Assembly: GCA_951213105.1 (NCBI GenBank)
Contig: OX578153.1
Coordinates: forward strand, 55,738,020-55,802,019
Source of the DNA: Amaurobius ferox
Taxonomy: Eukaryota; Arthropoda; Arachnida; Araneae; Amaurobiidae
Direction of reading: 5' to 3'
Length of the DNA stretch: 64,000 nt
A program made the translations under genes and the position numbers. Under the pieces are notes generated by a model that saw only the letters and a program-made list of their open reading frames with translations, did not search any database and was not told the DNA's origin. Positions 1 through 10,321 of this stretch are shown here, in pieces; position 1 is the first letter of the stretch, and the number at the start of each line of letters is the position of its first letter.

Positions 1-700
1 CTTCCCACACATGGTTGCGCATTCCGCACCCTGTACAATATTTAATTTCATTTTCTGATTTTTCATACCTTTCATATTTTAATTGCTGAGGTTCAAATTT
101 TGAATTCTGTAACTGCCTTTCCATTTGTCTACTATTAAAATTTCTGCCCATATTTTCATTGCAATAAATTGCATTAATTTCTGTACCGTCGCAATCCTCA
201 AAAATTTTCTCTAAGTGCTCCGCGTATTCCACCGCCTTTTCAAAATCCTGTATATTCAATTTCTTAATTTCAAATGCCAGATCTTGTCTTAAAGCTTTCA
301 TAAATTTTGAAAACATTAAATTGTTCTTTATTTCTCACATATCATTATTTGCGTAATTCCCTAAAATGTCATTTGTCGAATTTGAAATTTCCAATTCTAA
401 CTCCGATATTTTAATTCCTGGCGCCATTTTAATTCTATTTAAATTTGTCACTTTTGCAACATTGTAAGAGATGTTTTAAATTGTTTTATTATTATTTGTT
501 TTATTTCTTCAATATCATCTGCTTTCTGCAGTTCTCTTTTCTTTGATAAAAATTCAAGCGTCTTATCTTTTAACCGAGTTTTCAAAATTACCACTTTATT
601 TTCCCCCCACCATTCAGCCATTTTTGAAACATTTTCAACTTGCGCGATGAAAAATTCAACATCTTCGTCTTTATGTCCATTTACACTGGCACTAAACTAA
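1..700 (-). pseudogene. LTR-retrotransposon gag relic
   Basis: Read on the minus strand, this stretch encodes a Gag-like polypeptide. The upstream half (about 480-680) has the helical pattern of Retrotrans_gag domains, with words such as WWGENKVVILKTRLKDKTLEFL-like spacing. The downstream half ends in a zinc knuckle, with CTGCGMRNH at about 3-45 giving C-x2-C-x4-H, whose last Cys lies outside the window. At least one in-frame stop (TGA near 338) and frame changes break it, so it is dead. The pol region would lie to the left of the window. The family could be Ty3/gypsy or BEL/Pao; without reverse transcriptase I cannot decide. Family assignment is from domain pattern alone. Confidence 0.6.
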
Positions 701-1110
701 TCAATCCAAAATTATCCATTTTTTTCTCGGATTTTCACTAATCCCTATGCGTGATATTTCCGGTGATTTTTGTCGTCTTGAATTTCTGCTGTTTCTTTGA
801 GGCATTTAAAAGAAAATTTATCCCTTCCAAAATCTTACTTAAAATTTACAGCATAAAATACACTTTAAAAATACTACACATAAACACTTCTACATACAAA
901 CTAAATATTCTTAATATTAATCAATTTTCAAAAATTATTTTCAATTTCTTCAAATATATTCAAATTATTTCATTAAACACTCGTGAATGTGCATATGTAA
1001 ATTTAAATAATGCTAAAATCTGGTCATCACATGCTCTTCCATTAAAATTATTCATCTCTTTATTTAAATTATTTTTATCAACCTCAGTATTATTTAAAAT
1101 TTTCATTTAA

Positions 1111-2040
1111 ATTTTGAACTCACACAAAAGAGTCACGGAAACCAAATGTGGTGCGCAAAACAAAAAAGTTGCTTAAAGTGGGAATTGTAGATTAATTATT
1201 ATTAAATGACATGGCCGTAAATATCTCTTATTAGTGGACTCATTATTATTATTGTACATTGCGATGTGTGCCGCAATTAACCCTCCAATTATTTACCTTT
1301 CGCGCGAGTTTTGTAAAGGAATATTAATTAATGTAATACTAAATGGATCACACCATTTTAACTTTAACAATACATCATTTATTAACAACATAAAATACTT
1401 AATTACAACAATTATTCTTCTTATTAATTATTTCGTCAAAGGGAGACCATGTGAGACCGCTTAAAATGCCTAAAATGTTTTTAGACCTGCAGCCTTAATG
1501 TGCGCATGCCTTCACTTTCGGCTTTGACTATAGACCATAATGTTTGCATAAGTAACTCGTACTGGCCGTAACCCTGGCGTGTTTGGCTCCATCTCGTACA
1601 TTCTGTTTGCACTGCACACTGACCTAGTGATCGAAGTCGTTCTCTACAACATATCTAGTCGTTGTGTAAGTCTTAAAGTCTAACTTTTACCCTGTTAATT
1701 CCATTCTCACCAACTCATCGTACTGTATTGTTAACTGAGTATCATCGTCGTTCTTATGTCACAGGTTGTGGCTCTTTTGACACTGGACCGTTACTCCCCT
1801 TTTGCTCTCATTTGCAGCATTCAGGGTGACGCAACAAGCACCGGCTCCATTGGTCAGTCTTTTATCCAATGTCGTTACTTCACATTTTCTAAAGAGTTCG
1901 TTCAACCCTCTCTGCCTTGACACCCCTAAATTTATGATTTTCTGACCTTTGGGTTCACGTGTTGTAAATCTTGAAGTCATTCAGACTGGAGGTATTGTTT
2001 GACGTTTCAGACACAATAAATTACTGGCATAAAAGTATTT
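1111..2040. other. No recognisable gene
   Basis: AT-rich sequence following the gag relic, becoming more mixed in composition after about 1,440. I see no coding homology. The LTR belonging to the minus-strand gag relic may lie here: a possible LTR/primer-site junction sits near 1,140-1,155 (minus-strand TTTGGTTTCCGTGAC next to a CACCACA end), but I could not find the other LTR boundary. Confidence 0.35.
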
Positions 2041-2047
2041 TCTCTTG

Positions 2048-2470
2048 CAGGATGAAAATCTGTAAGATTTGACCCGAACAAAGAATCCAAACTAAGTAAA
2101 ACAGTGTAAAATGCAATTTGTTTATAGCTGTCATAATCAAGAAAATATCTGAGCGTTCGAAAATTTCCTCATTCAGGATGAAAAGCTGTAAGATTTGATC
2201 CAGAGAAACCAACGTAAGTAAACAACCAAACAGAGAAACTAACCTAACTAAACCAGTGTAAAATACAATCTGTTGACAGCTCTCATAAGCAAGAAAATAT
2301 ATGAGCTTTCAAAATTTTCTTATGCAGGATGAAAAGCCGTAAGATCTGACCTAAACAAAGAATCCAACCTATGTAAAACAGTGTAAAAATGCAATCTGTT
2401 GATAACTGTCATAAACAAGTAAATCTTTGAGCTGTCTTATATTTTCTCAAGCAGGAAGAAAAGCTGTCAC
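2048..2470. repeat. Tandem repeat, about 127-bp unit, 3.3 copies
   Basis: The word CAGGATGAAAA begins each unit at 2,048, 2,175 and 2,326, with CAGGAAGAAAA at 2,452. Units share the order 'GTAAGATYTGA ... CAGTGTAAAA ... TGTTNATAGCTGTCATAA ... GAAAATAT'. The second unit carries a 25-bp internal expansion. The short open frame in the region is an accident of the repeat. Confidence 0.75.
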
Positions 2471-2578
2471 TTCTGCATCTAATACGAAAATAAAACAAAC
2501 ACTTTCCCTGTAGGACATCCATGTAAACACTCAAGTCACGTACACAAAATATTCTAACGTACGGGATAAGAATACCTT

Positions 2579-2741
2579 GTTAGTCCTTCCGAGAGGTTGG
2601 TGGTAGGGGAAAGAGGGTACGGTCCCTGTGGATGCCTCCCCCACTGGGTTCCGTTCTAAATTGGGTGGCACTTCCCGACCGTCCAAAGAGTTACCTTACA
2701 CCTTTCTGGTAGGTCGGACGGTCTGGGTTTCAACAACAACA
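2579..2741 (+). mobile_element. 5'-truncated SINE (family 1)
   Basis: Matches the body and 3' hairpin of the tRNA-headed SINE seen complete at 35,257-35,544: the 'CTTCCGAGAGGTTGGTGGTAG' body motif, the 'CCCCCACTGGGTTCC' motif, the CCGTCC/GGACGG stem, and a terminal CAA repeat. The tRNA-like head is missing. Confidence 0.8.
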
Positions 2742-3009
2742 TTGTTTTAATGTTATAAAGTTACGGGGTTTATATGTTTACAACTAAAGTAAACGATTTT
2801 CTGTACATAAAGAGCTTTTTCGTGTAATATGCATAAAAGTATGTCTAAAATACAGAAAAAATCGAAACATGGTTTTAATGCTGAAAAGTTACAGGACATG
2901 TCTCTCTGTCCTTTTACAAATATTTTTTACATTTTTTTAATTTCCAATGGCAAGAGGAAATGACAAACGTCTTACAACAAAGAACACATAAAACAAAAGT
3001 CAATGTCTC

Positions 3010-3600
3010 ATCAGCAGGTTTCTAGCACACCAATATCTTCTCACCTCGGAATCCCCACTCAAAGCCGAGCATCCTTTGATATGGTACCTGTCCATATCTT
3101 CGTCCTTTAAACAGAGCGGGCAATTTGTAGTGTCATAAATGCCAATAAAGTGTAGATGACTTGCCAGACCGTCATGCCCAACTGCAAGTCTGAATTCCGC
3201 GACTGCCTATTCACGAGGTTTATCCGAAATTTTTTGGTCCAAAATTTTCCTCCAACTCTTCGAGGAAATACGATTAGTGAGTTCCGTTTTCCTTTTTTCC
3301 GTGTTCCGTAAGTCTCGTGATTTTTGATATAGTTTTATAGAATGAAATGAGTAGTTTGCGGTTGGCTGTTGGACTTTACGTGTACCCTTCTTAGCCAACA
3401 TATCTGCCTGTTCATTACCGAAAATGTCACAGTATCCAGGGATCCACGGGATAACGATGTGGCTCCCCTCTGTCCTCAATCTCCCAAGGAGGATTTGACA
3501 TTCTAAAATAACCCTAGAGATAGATCGTCATTTGACCCGATAGCTTGAATGGAAGCTCTGGAATCAGATAATAAGAGCACCTTGTTGCTATAGAATGTTT
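3010..3600 (-). pseudogene. Non-LTR retrotransposon RNase H and C-terminal domain relic
   Basis: Minus-strand translation reads LLSDSRASIQAIGS (the DS of the RNase H core), then WIPGYCDIFGNEQADMLAKKG (the PSHxGIxGNExAD motif with the conserved His replaced by Tyr), then RLAVGHDGLASHLHFIGI and CPLCLKDEDMDRYHIKGC, the CCHC tail usual in Jockey/R1-type ORF2 proteins. A stop near 3,207 and another near 3,505 split the frame, so it cannot make an active enzyme. The reverse transcriptase would lie at higher coordinates but is not recognisable there. Confidence 0.8.
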
Positions 3601-4132
3601 TACAAAGTAGCTGGAGTGGAAAAGTTCAATAATTAAGTAATTGGTTTTGAGTTTTTGATTAATCCTTTCCATCATCCAATTCGAATTCTTCGAAACATTA
3701 GATCTCTCCGTTGACGTAGGAATCGAATGAGAGCAATCGAATGAGTGAAATCGAATGAGACCAAAAGCAAGATTATGGCTCGAGCCATAGTGCACGATCA
3801 TTTTTAAAGTGGTTTTGCGTGTTTTGTTTCATTCTTTGCATCGTCACTCCTAATTCGAATATTTAAAATATTAGATATTTATCTCTCAAAGCTTAGATGG
3901 ATCGAATGACATAAAAACCACGATTCTAGCTATAATAGAAGTTTTCGGTAATTTTGATACATCATCTACTTAGTTCTATGCATATTATATATATATATAT
4001 ATTATATCCTTAATTTTTTAATATTAATTTTGAATTATTTTATAAATATTTGATTTATTAATTACTAGCCGCCTTTGGCAACCAGCCTGTTCGTTACCCT
4101 TGAAATTTCTGACCGTGGTAAACTCGCTGGCG

Positions 4133-4400
4133 CGACCTACCAGAAAGGTGTAAGGTAACTATTTGGACGGCCAGGAATTGCCACCCAATTTTGATCGGAA
4201 CCCAGTGGGGGAGGCATCCACAGGGACCGTAGCCTCCTTCCCCTATCACCAACCTCTCGGAAGGACTTACGGACCCACATGTTTAACGTGATCGTACTCC
4301 GCGTTAACATGGCGACAGTTTTGGCTGTGGCGGGAATCGAACCCGGGCCTACGGAGTGCAACTCCTGCGCGCTAACCACTGAGCAACTTCGCCTTCTGCG
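4133..4400 (-). mobile_element. SINE (family 1), near complete
   Basis: On the minus strand: tRNA-like head with an A-box region (GCTCAGTGGTTAGCGCGC) and B-box (GGTTCGATTCC), body, and 3' hairpin running to CTGGTAGGTCG. The final GGACGGTC arm and CAA tail are absent at the left end, so it is slightly 3'-truncated. Confidence 0.85.
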
Positions 4401-4437
4401 ACAATCTCCATAATTTTCTTTATATTCGCCAAATTCA

Positions 4438-4615
4438 GAAGGGAACCCAGTGGGGGAGACATCCACAGGAACTATATCCTCCTTCCCTTACCACCAACCT
4501 CTCGGAAGGACTTACGGACCCACATTTTTAACGTGATTGTATTCCACGTGAACACGGCGGCAGTTTTGGCAGTAGCGGGAATCGAACCCGGGTCTACCGC
4601 TAACTTCCCGCGAGC
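4438..4615 (-). mobile_element. SINE (family 1) fragment, adjacent to another copy
   Basis: Head and body of the same SINE on the minus strand, starting in the 'CCACTGGGTTCCC' motif and extending through the B-box (GGTTCGATTCC). It lies 37 bp from the previous SINE in the same orientation; the 3' hairpin is lost. Confidence 0.8.
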
Positions 4616-4639
4616 TAATTTACAATTTAAAATGACCAT

Positions 4640-4890
4640 ATGCTAAGCTCCTAATTCCATCATTCCATTGTTGCATCATTTAAAATATTCATAAAATTAA
4701 AATATCCATCGTTCCATCATTTAAAATATCCATAGAATTAAAATATCCATCGCTCCATCATTTAAAATATCCATAAAATTAAAATATATATTTAAAATAT
4801 TCACAAATTAAAATATCGATTTAAAATAACCAAAAATTAAAATATCCATTTAAAAAATCCATATCGTTTCATCATTTAAAATATAAATAT
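4640..4890. repeat. Degenerate short tandem repeat
   Basis: The words 'CATTTAAAATATCCA' and 'AAAATTAAAATATCCAT' recur every 30-45 bp. Some units carry 'CGTTCCATCAT'. No coding potential. Confidence 0.6.
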
Positions 4891-5164
4891 AATAATTTCT
4901 ACAATACATATGCACAGCTCTTAATTCTCACATTCATGCACAGCTCTTAATTCATTAACAGAAAGCAAACACTAATTCGGTTTTTTATTGTCCCACCCAT
5001 CGCTATGCATATTCAGAACCCTAACGTCACCTCCACCTAGACACAAACCGGTGCCGTTGAAACGCGTGCTTGGGGGTAACGGGCGATGGGAAATGGGAAC
5101 TTCTTTCGCCCGCCTATGAATTTTGAAATCATGACTTCTTTAAAATTCCGATCCAGCGGCTAAT

Positions 5165-6150
5165 TGAAAGCCAGATGTTTGACCTTTCTAAAAATGTAAA
5201 TTATTAGTCGAAATTATGATTACTTTTTACTATGCGAGAATTTAAAAACCAAAAATCGTTTTTTTCAGCCAAAAGTGACTTTTGTTTTAAAATCTTTAAA
5301 AAATATTAAAAATCGAAATTCAGATTTGAAATTGATAAATTTTTACTCGCAATTCCCTGCTCTTTCCGGTGGTGTGATTTTTTTTTCTACGACGTCGGGA
5401 TCGTGGAGAAAAGAGGACAAAAACGCAAAAAACGGTCGAAATCGCTTGAAATATTAAATAACAAAAAGAATAATTAACATTTTAAAAATCGGTTTTCACG
5501 TGCCCCCTTCCCCACCCCCGGGTCGTCGATTGTCAAATTTCGTCGGATAAATATAATAATTTAACCCGATGTATACAACACATATGCCAAGTCCTTAATT
5601 CTTTAAAACCAGAAGTGCGGTCTCCGTGGAAAGGGCAAAAACTTCTGCGGAAGAAAACGCGGTTTACTAAGAAATTCAAAGTCCTTAGTTCATTAAAATC
5701 GCGATATTGTGGATATTTTTAATTATTTCCTGACCAGATTGGGCTTGTAAGGAAGCCTGATGTTTCAGCTTTCTAAAAATGTAAATTATTAGTCGAAATT
5801 ATGAGTACTTTTTACTATGCGAGAATTTAAAAACCAAAGTTCGTTTTTTTTTAGCTAAAAGTGACTTTTGTTTTAAAATCATTAAAAAATATTGGAAATC
5901 GAAGTTGAGATTTGAAATTGATATATTTTTACTCGCAATTGTCCGCTCTTTCCGGTGGTGTGATTTGTTTTTTTCTACGACGTCTGGATCGAGGGAAGAA
6001 AAGGGCATAAAAGGCAAAAAACGGTCGAAATCGCATAAAACATTAAATAACAAAAGATAATAATTAAAAATTAAAAAATCAGTTTTTACGTGTCACCTTT
6101 CCACCCCCCAGGTCTCCGATTGCCAAATTTCATAGCTCTCCGACGCGCGG
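5165..6150. repeat. Direct duplication, two roughly 385-bp copies
   Basis: About 5,185-5,560 and 5,765-6,150 are copies of each other, with a spacing near 580 bp. Shared landmarks are 'CTTTCTAAAAATGTAAATTA', 'CTATGCGAGAATTTAAAAAC', 'CTCTTTCCGGTGGTGTGATT' and a C-rich block before 'TTGYCAAATTTC'. The open frames on either strand (5,275-5,457; 5,799-6,053) are reciprocal shadows of the repeat and are not taken as genes. The right copy ends at 'CACACAGACACACAGAC', a common ending of repeats in this window. Confidence 0.7.
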
Positions 6151-6424
6151 TCGCGAAAAGTATAGTGTATAAGACACACAGACACACAGACATTGCCTTT
6201 TATTATTTAAGAATATATCAAAGTTGTTTAAAGTTCTGTTAGTTTAAAGCAAAAGCGATTTAAAATAAATATTCTTTCTTCGAATGAGTTTCGTGCAGAA
6301 ATTGTATTATCTTGTATGAGTGTGATCTCGCACTTCCCATATCTAGTATATCGTATTTGGTCAGGTCAATTAAACTACATAAAGTCAGTTGTTTTATATG
6401 TAGGGTCTACAGATTTAATATGAA

Positions 6425-6520
6425 TGGAAGGGAAAAAGAGAGAGAGAAAGAGGGAGAGAGAGAAAGAGAGAGCGAAAGAGAGAGAGTAAGAGAGAGAGAA
6501 AGGGATAGAGAGAATTAGAG
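6425..6520. repeat. (GA)n-rich simple repeat
   Basis: Impure GAGA/AAGA run of about 95 bp. GAGA tracts can bind GAGA-type factors in arthropods, but nothing here ties it to a promoter. Confidence 0.85.
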
Positions 6521-6798
6521 AGAAAATTTAATAATTCAGAATGCTTAATATTTTAGACGACAGATTTCTTATCAGCAAACTCCGTACTTTCTTTCTTTCT
6601 ATTTATATAATCTGTGAAACATGTTTATATAGCACTGTGTCTCTGGTTTAAAAACAATAAATGTTTTTAAATAAAATTCAAAACAAAGCACACAATTTTG
6701 AAAATTGCACATTCTATAGCATTTTTTCGGTGATGCATGTAATGTCAAAATATAATTTTATCCTTATTAAATGAGCAGGACATAATATCGCTATTCAT

Positions 6799-7918
6799 TC
6801 ATACGGAGACACGGGGAACACGCATTTCACAAATTAAGCATAAAACTCCAATAAGATGTCCCGCTATAAGAAAGTAAAGCACTCCAGCAATGTCTGAAAG
6901 AGTCAAAGTTCTCACTGACTCCTCGTCAATCGTGTGTTCCTTTAGCAGTCTGTATTTCAGAGCCGACTTGAAAGTTGCATCAGCTGCGATTTTCTTGTAC
7001 AACGCAGCTGACCAAGATCTATGAACAAATGTGTTATCTTCTCGATGCAGCAAAATCCGTCAGCTGTGTCGTCATACATTGCGAAGAAGACTCGGTAAAG
7101 AGAATCTTCCGAGATTGCATGTGTGTCACCAAAAAGTGACTCTATCAGGCGTCGTTCTGCTATAAAAGTAATCTTACCTTTTACTTCTTTAGGCACATTT
7201 TCAGAAGTTTGTATTTTAATTCCTTTCTCTAATTGTTTAAGGATAAAATACAATTTTTCATTGCTTTTCTGAGGTTGTATTATTTTTGTTAAGTTTTCAT
7301 TTTTATAACCCGCTAGCTTTACTGTCCCTTTGCGAACGGCGTAATACAAGTCATTTAAGTCTTTTACCTCTTTCTCACGAACAGGAACTGTTAAGAAGGA
7401 CAAAAGGACAGATCCGTAACTGAGGGAAATAAAAGTGATACCCAATATCCATGTCAAGACCAGCATCTTCTCGGCAAGTGATTTTGGGTTCCAATTGTGG
7501 TGCTTTCCGAACAAAGTACCAAATATGTAGAAACAAGCAGAGAACAACGAAATCTGTCTCCGAAATATGAAATAATGGGCAGAAGAAGCAAAAATGACTG
7601 AGAAGAGTATGCTCAGCCATATACCCCAAGAGAAAGGTTTAACGAATGCAAAAGTTTCCCTTACGAAATTTGGTTTCTGTATTACAAAGGTAATGTCTGT
7701 AGTACCATGCGGATAAATCGCCCATTCATCTAAGTATAAATCCTCGTCTAGATTTATATTCCCAAGAAAAATGTCCGTTTTAGCCGTTACATTCTCCCTG
7801 TATCTGTCTTCAAACATCTTGTAGGTAAATCCAAAGACATTTGAAAATATATCCAAGAAATCTTTGTCCATCCCTTTAGCTTCAAAAACTTCACCAGATA
7901 TGGATGAAGAGTTCGGTA
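6799..7918 (-). pseudogene. Ionotropic receptor (IR) pseudogene
   Basis: A second copy of the IR gene at 49,292-50,485, in the opposite orientation and close in sequence. It keeps the S1 ligand-binding lobe, M1, the pore loop (CFYIFGTLFGKHHNWNP), M3 (ISLSYGSVLLSFLTVP), the S2 lobe and M4. It is broken twice. A single-base loss near 7,035-7,045, just after the CC-x-EK motif, shifts the frame, so M4 is read in another frame (to the stop at 6,799). The first roughly 27 codons are missing because a LINE tail begins at about 7,919, immediately upstream of the codons for NSSSISGEVFE. The remainder is fully open, so inactivation is recent. Relatives are variant iGluR channels used as chemosensory or thermosensory receptors in arthropods. 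Confidence 0.85.
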
Positions 7919-8232
7919 CGTTCGTTTATCCCGAATCCCACCCAAATCTAATCAACACCAGGGATACTCATAAGGGACTTACCTACCAAATTTTGTGAAA
8001 GTCGGTCAATTAGCTTTTCAGTTAGAGTGGATAAAATATTCGCTCACGTAGACATGCAGACAGACACACATACACACCACACGCAGACGCACACACAGAC
8101 ATCACGCTAAAAATAGATTTTTCGTGTTCCAGAGGTTCCAAAACGTGAAGATCTGTCAAAAACTCGAGTTGTGATTTTCGGCACCATTCCAATACTTTTG
8201 CTATACATTACCATGTATTGCAGAGAACATAA
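7919..8232 (+). mobile_element. LINE 3' tail fragment (family A)
   Basis: Carries the family-A 3' landmarks: 'TTCGTTTATCCCGAAT', 'AATCTAATCA-CACCAGGG', 'CAGACAGACACACAT', 'TAGATTTTTCGTGTTC', 'ACTCGAGTTGCGATTTTC' (as AACTCGAGTTGTGATTTTC) and the terminal 'ACATTACCATGTATTGCAG'. The same tail occurs at 21.0, 24.0 and 48 kb. It interrupts the IR pseudogene. Confidence 0.75.
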
Positions 8233-8239
8233 AAATTTA

Positions 8240-8880
8240 CTACAAATCCCTGTTGGTTGGTTGGTGTCGTGTCCCTAATAATTTTTTATTTTAATAAGGA
8301 AGAATGTGCGCACTGCTTCACAAATCCCTGTCTTTAAGCAGTGCTGTGACTATTTATAAGTTACTGGTAACGGTGAAAAAGACTCACCTTTTTGGATTCT
8401 CATAGAATTGAGATAAAACAAGCGCTGCTAGAAGAATTTACCTTGAAACGTGTTATTATACGGTACATAAATCTATGTTGCCGTTTTATCCGTTTCCGAT
8501 CTGGAATAGAGCAGGAATATTGTACAACATATGTTAGAAGTTCTTGTATGAGAACGCAATAAATAACGCTTCGGCTTTTACCTGCATGCGAAATTCCCTA
8601 TAAGTGAAATTTGAATGTCATCCCAAGCAGCATTTATTTCACGTGTTAGTTTGAACAGCAAATCTCAAGTTGACAAATTACCTTCAAAATCAAGAAAGTA
8701 ATAAGTAAAAATTAAAGGTATTTTATTTCCAACATCAAAATTTGTAAGTCTATATCTCCAAATTACCTTCCATCTTTAAACTATCTCCTTGTCACCAAAG
8801 GACCTACATTTTCAGATTCATGAAAATTAAAAATAAAAGTAAATCTGTGATTATACATTATTTTCCGCCTGAAGAGATAA
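8240..8880. other. No recognisable gene
   Basis: AT-rich. A degenerate match to the 3' end of the second SINE family (GTGTCCTAAT-type word followed by AAGGAA) may lie at 8,255-8,330 on the minus strand, too decayed to call. Confidence 0.35.
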
Positions 8881-8888
8881 AATATGCC

Positions 8889-9506
8889 ACACTGTGTTTT
8901 GCCCCCGGCCTTCCAATTAGTTGCTCATGTCCACAGGATGAGTTGGACGGTCTGGATCTTCAATACTGTGTTTTGCCCGGTCACACAAATAGCTACCAAA
9001 TGCCTTCGGGTTGGTCGTGTGGTCTGGGTTTTCCCACTGTGTTTTGCGGGTACGGTCCCTGGATGGAATACGGTCCCTGTGGATGCATCCTCCACTGGTT
9101 TCCGGTCTAAATCGGGTGGCTCTTCCCGGCTGCCCAAACAGTTACCTTACACCTTTCTGATAGGTCGGACGGTCTGAGTCTCAGCAACAACAACACTATG
9201 TTTTGCATACGCGATAGCCCAGTGGTTAGCGCGCGGGAATTGCACTCGGTAGGCCCGGGTTCGATTCCCGTCACTGCCAAAATTGCCGCCGTGTTCATGC
9301 GGAGTACGATCACTTTAAACATGTGGATCCGTAAGTCCTACTGAGAGTTTGGTGGTTAGGGAAGGACGGTACGGTTCCTGTGGATGCTACCCCCACTGGA
9401 TTCCGGTCTAAATTGGGTGGCACTTCCCGCCCGACCAAAAAGTTACCTTACACCTTTCTGGTAGGTCGGACGGTCTGAGTCTCAACAACAACAACACTAG
9501 GTTTGC
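8889..9506 (+). mobile_element. Stack of four SINE-related units with five target-site copies
   Basis: The target word CACTGTGTTTTGC occurs at 8,889-8,902, 8,964-8,976, 9,035-9,047, 9,194-9,206 (CACTATGTTTTGC) and 9,495-9,506 (CACTAGGTTTGC). Between the copies lie four insertions: 8,903-8,963 (hairpin-only), 8,977-9,034 (hairpin-only, another subtype), 9,048-9,193 (5'-truncated SINE) and 9,207-9,494 (full-length SINE). The last two end in CAA repeats; the first two end in TTCAA/TTTTCC. The decay of the target copies towards the right suggests differing ages or copying errors. Confidence 0.8.
9207..9494 (+). mobile_element. Full-length tRNA-headed SINE (family 1)
   Basis: A-box region TAGCCCAGTGGTTAGCGCG at about 9,214 and B-box GGTTCGATTCC at about 9,259 form an internal RNA polymerase III promoter. 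Body, 3' hairpin (CCCGCCCGACC / GGTCGGACGGTC, somewhat decayed) and (CAA)n tail follow. It is the last unit of the stacked array. Confidence 0.9.
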
Positions 9507-9535
9507 ATCATATTCAAGTGTTATCGCAATTTATA

Positions 9536-9628
9536 GAATCTGATGTGGGCAGCACATACTTTCTCTTCAAATTTAAATTCATTTTCGCTTTATTTCTTTA
9601 ACTCGTTAAAATAAGTTTTGTTGCACAA
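9536..9628 (+). mobile_element. LINE tail fragment (family A) abutting the Maverick left end
   Basis: Begins 'AATCTGATGTGGGCAGCACA', which in one frame reads NLMWAAH, the start of the conserved LINE C-terminus, and runs to 'GTTTTGTTGCACAA', where the Maverick terminal repeat begins. The same segment is repeated at the other Maverick end (21,006 onward) in direct orientation. Confidence 0.65.
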
Positions 9629-9905
9629 AGTAGTAGTAGAAAAGAAACAGACATTAACCAGCAAACGGAGTAAGCGGAGGAAGAGGACGAGGGAAATCTC
9701 GATGTCGGAAGGGGGAATAAGTAGTAGTAAAGAAACTAGCGTTGACCAGCAAACGGAGAAGGACGGAATAACCCATATCGGACGGAGTGAGTCATAATAG
9801 AGGTGAGAGATATGGTATTTTGGGCGGTGAGTAACAGTTGGAATGAGTCATCGAAGAGTAGAGGAGTGAAAATTGTTTGTGCGAGTAGGGAAAAGTCGGA
9901 ATTGG
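9629..9905 (+). repeat. Maverick left terminal inverted repeat
   Basis: Starts AGTAGTAG and shares with the reverse complement of 20,740-21,005 the words 'AAAGAAAC', 'TTAACCAGCAAACGGAG', 'GACTCATAA', 'TTGGAATGAG', 'GAGTGAAAATTGTTTG' and 'GGGAAAAGT'. The outer roughly 90 bp is duplicated: a second AGTAGTAAAGAAAC start lies at about 9,721, so the left end has two nested beginnings while the right end has one. Confidence 0.85.
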
Positions 9906-10321
9906 CCATATTAAGAAAATATAACAGACATGCAAAATTTTTCTGAGTGGAATGAATATGTTTTCAGTGAAGAGTTTTTAGGAATAAATTTTTAACACCG
10001 GTGGCTCCCTCTGGTAGTCTTACAAGAAAATATTCTGTGAGATATTTTTTATTTTAAAAATTCTGACGACTATTTTGAGGTATATATTTCAAGTTCGAAC
10101 GTGATTCGAATCCTTGAAAAAATAGATCCCTTGGGTGTCCTGACTGAACGCTTTTGCCAATACATCCATAGGTTCTTACTCCATCGATGACTTGGAAATA
10201 TATTTAATTCTAACGTAGTAAAAGTGTACATTCAGTTATCGAAAATACATTGAGGAGTGAACATCAGTGATGTTTATTACGATTAAACTGACTAATAATC
10301 GTGTATTGTATTGTAATTAAC
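9906..10321. other. Maverick leader, no gene seen
   Basis: Sequence between the left terminal repeat and the integrase relic. I see no coding homology; it would be expected to hold the promoter for the integrase. Confidence 0.4.

Noticed and set aside
4320..4400. tRNA gene candidates at SINE heads (also 9,210, 35,262)
   Set aside because: A- and B-boxes are present, but the acceptor and anticodon stems do not form and each continues into a SINE body.
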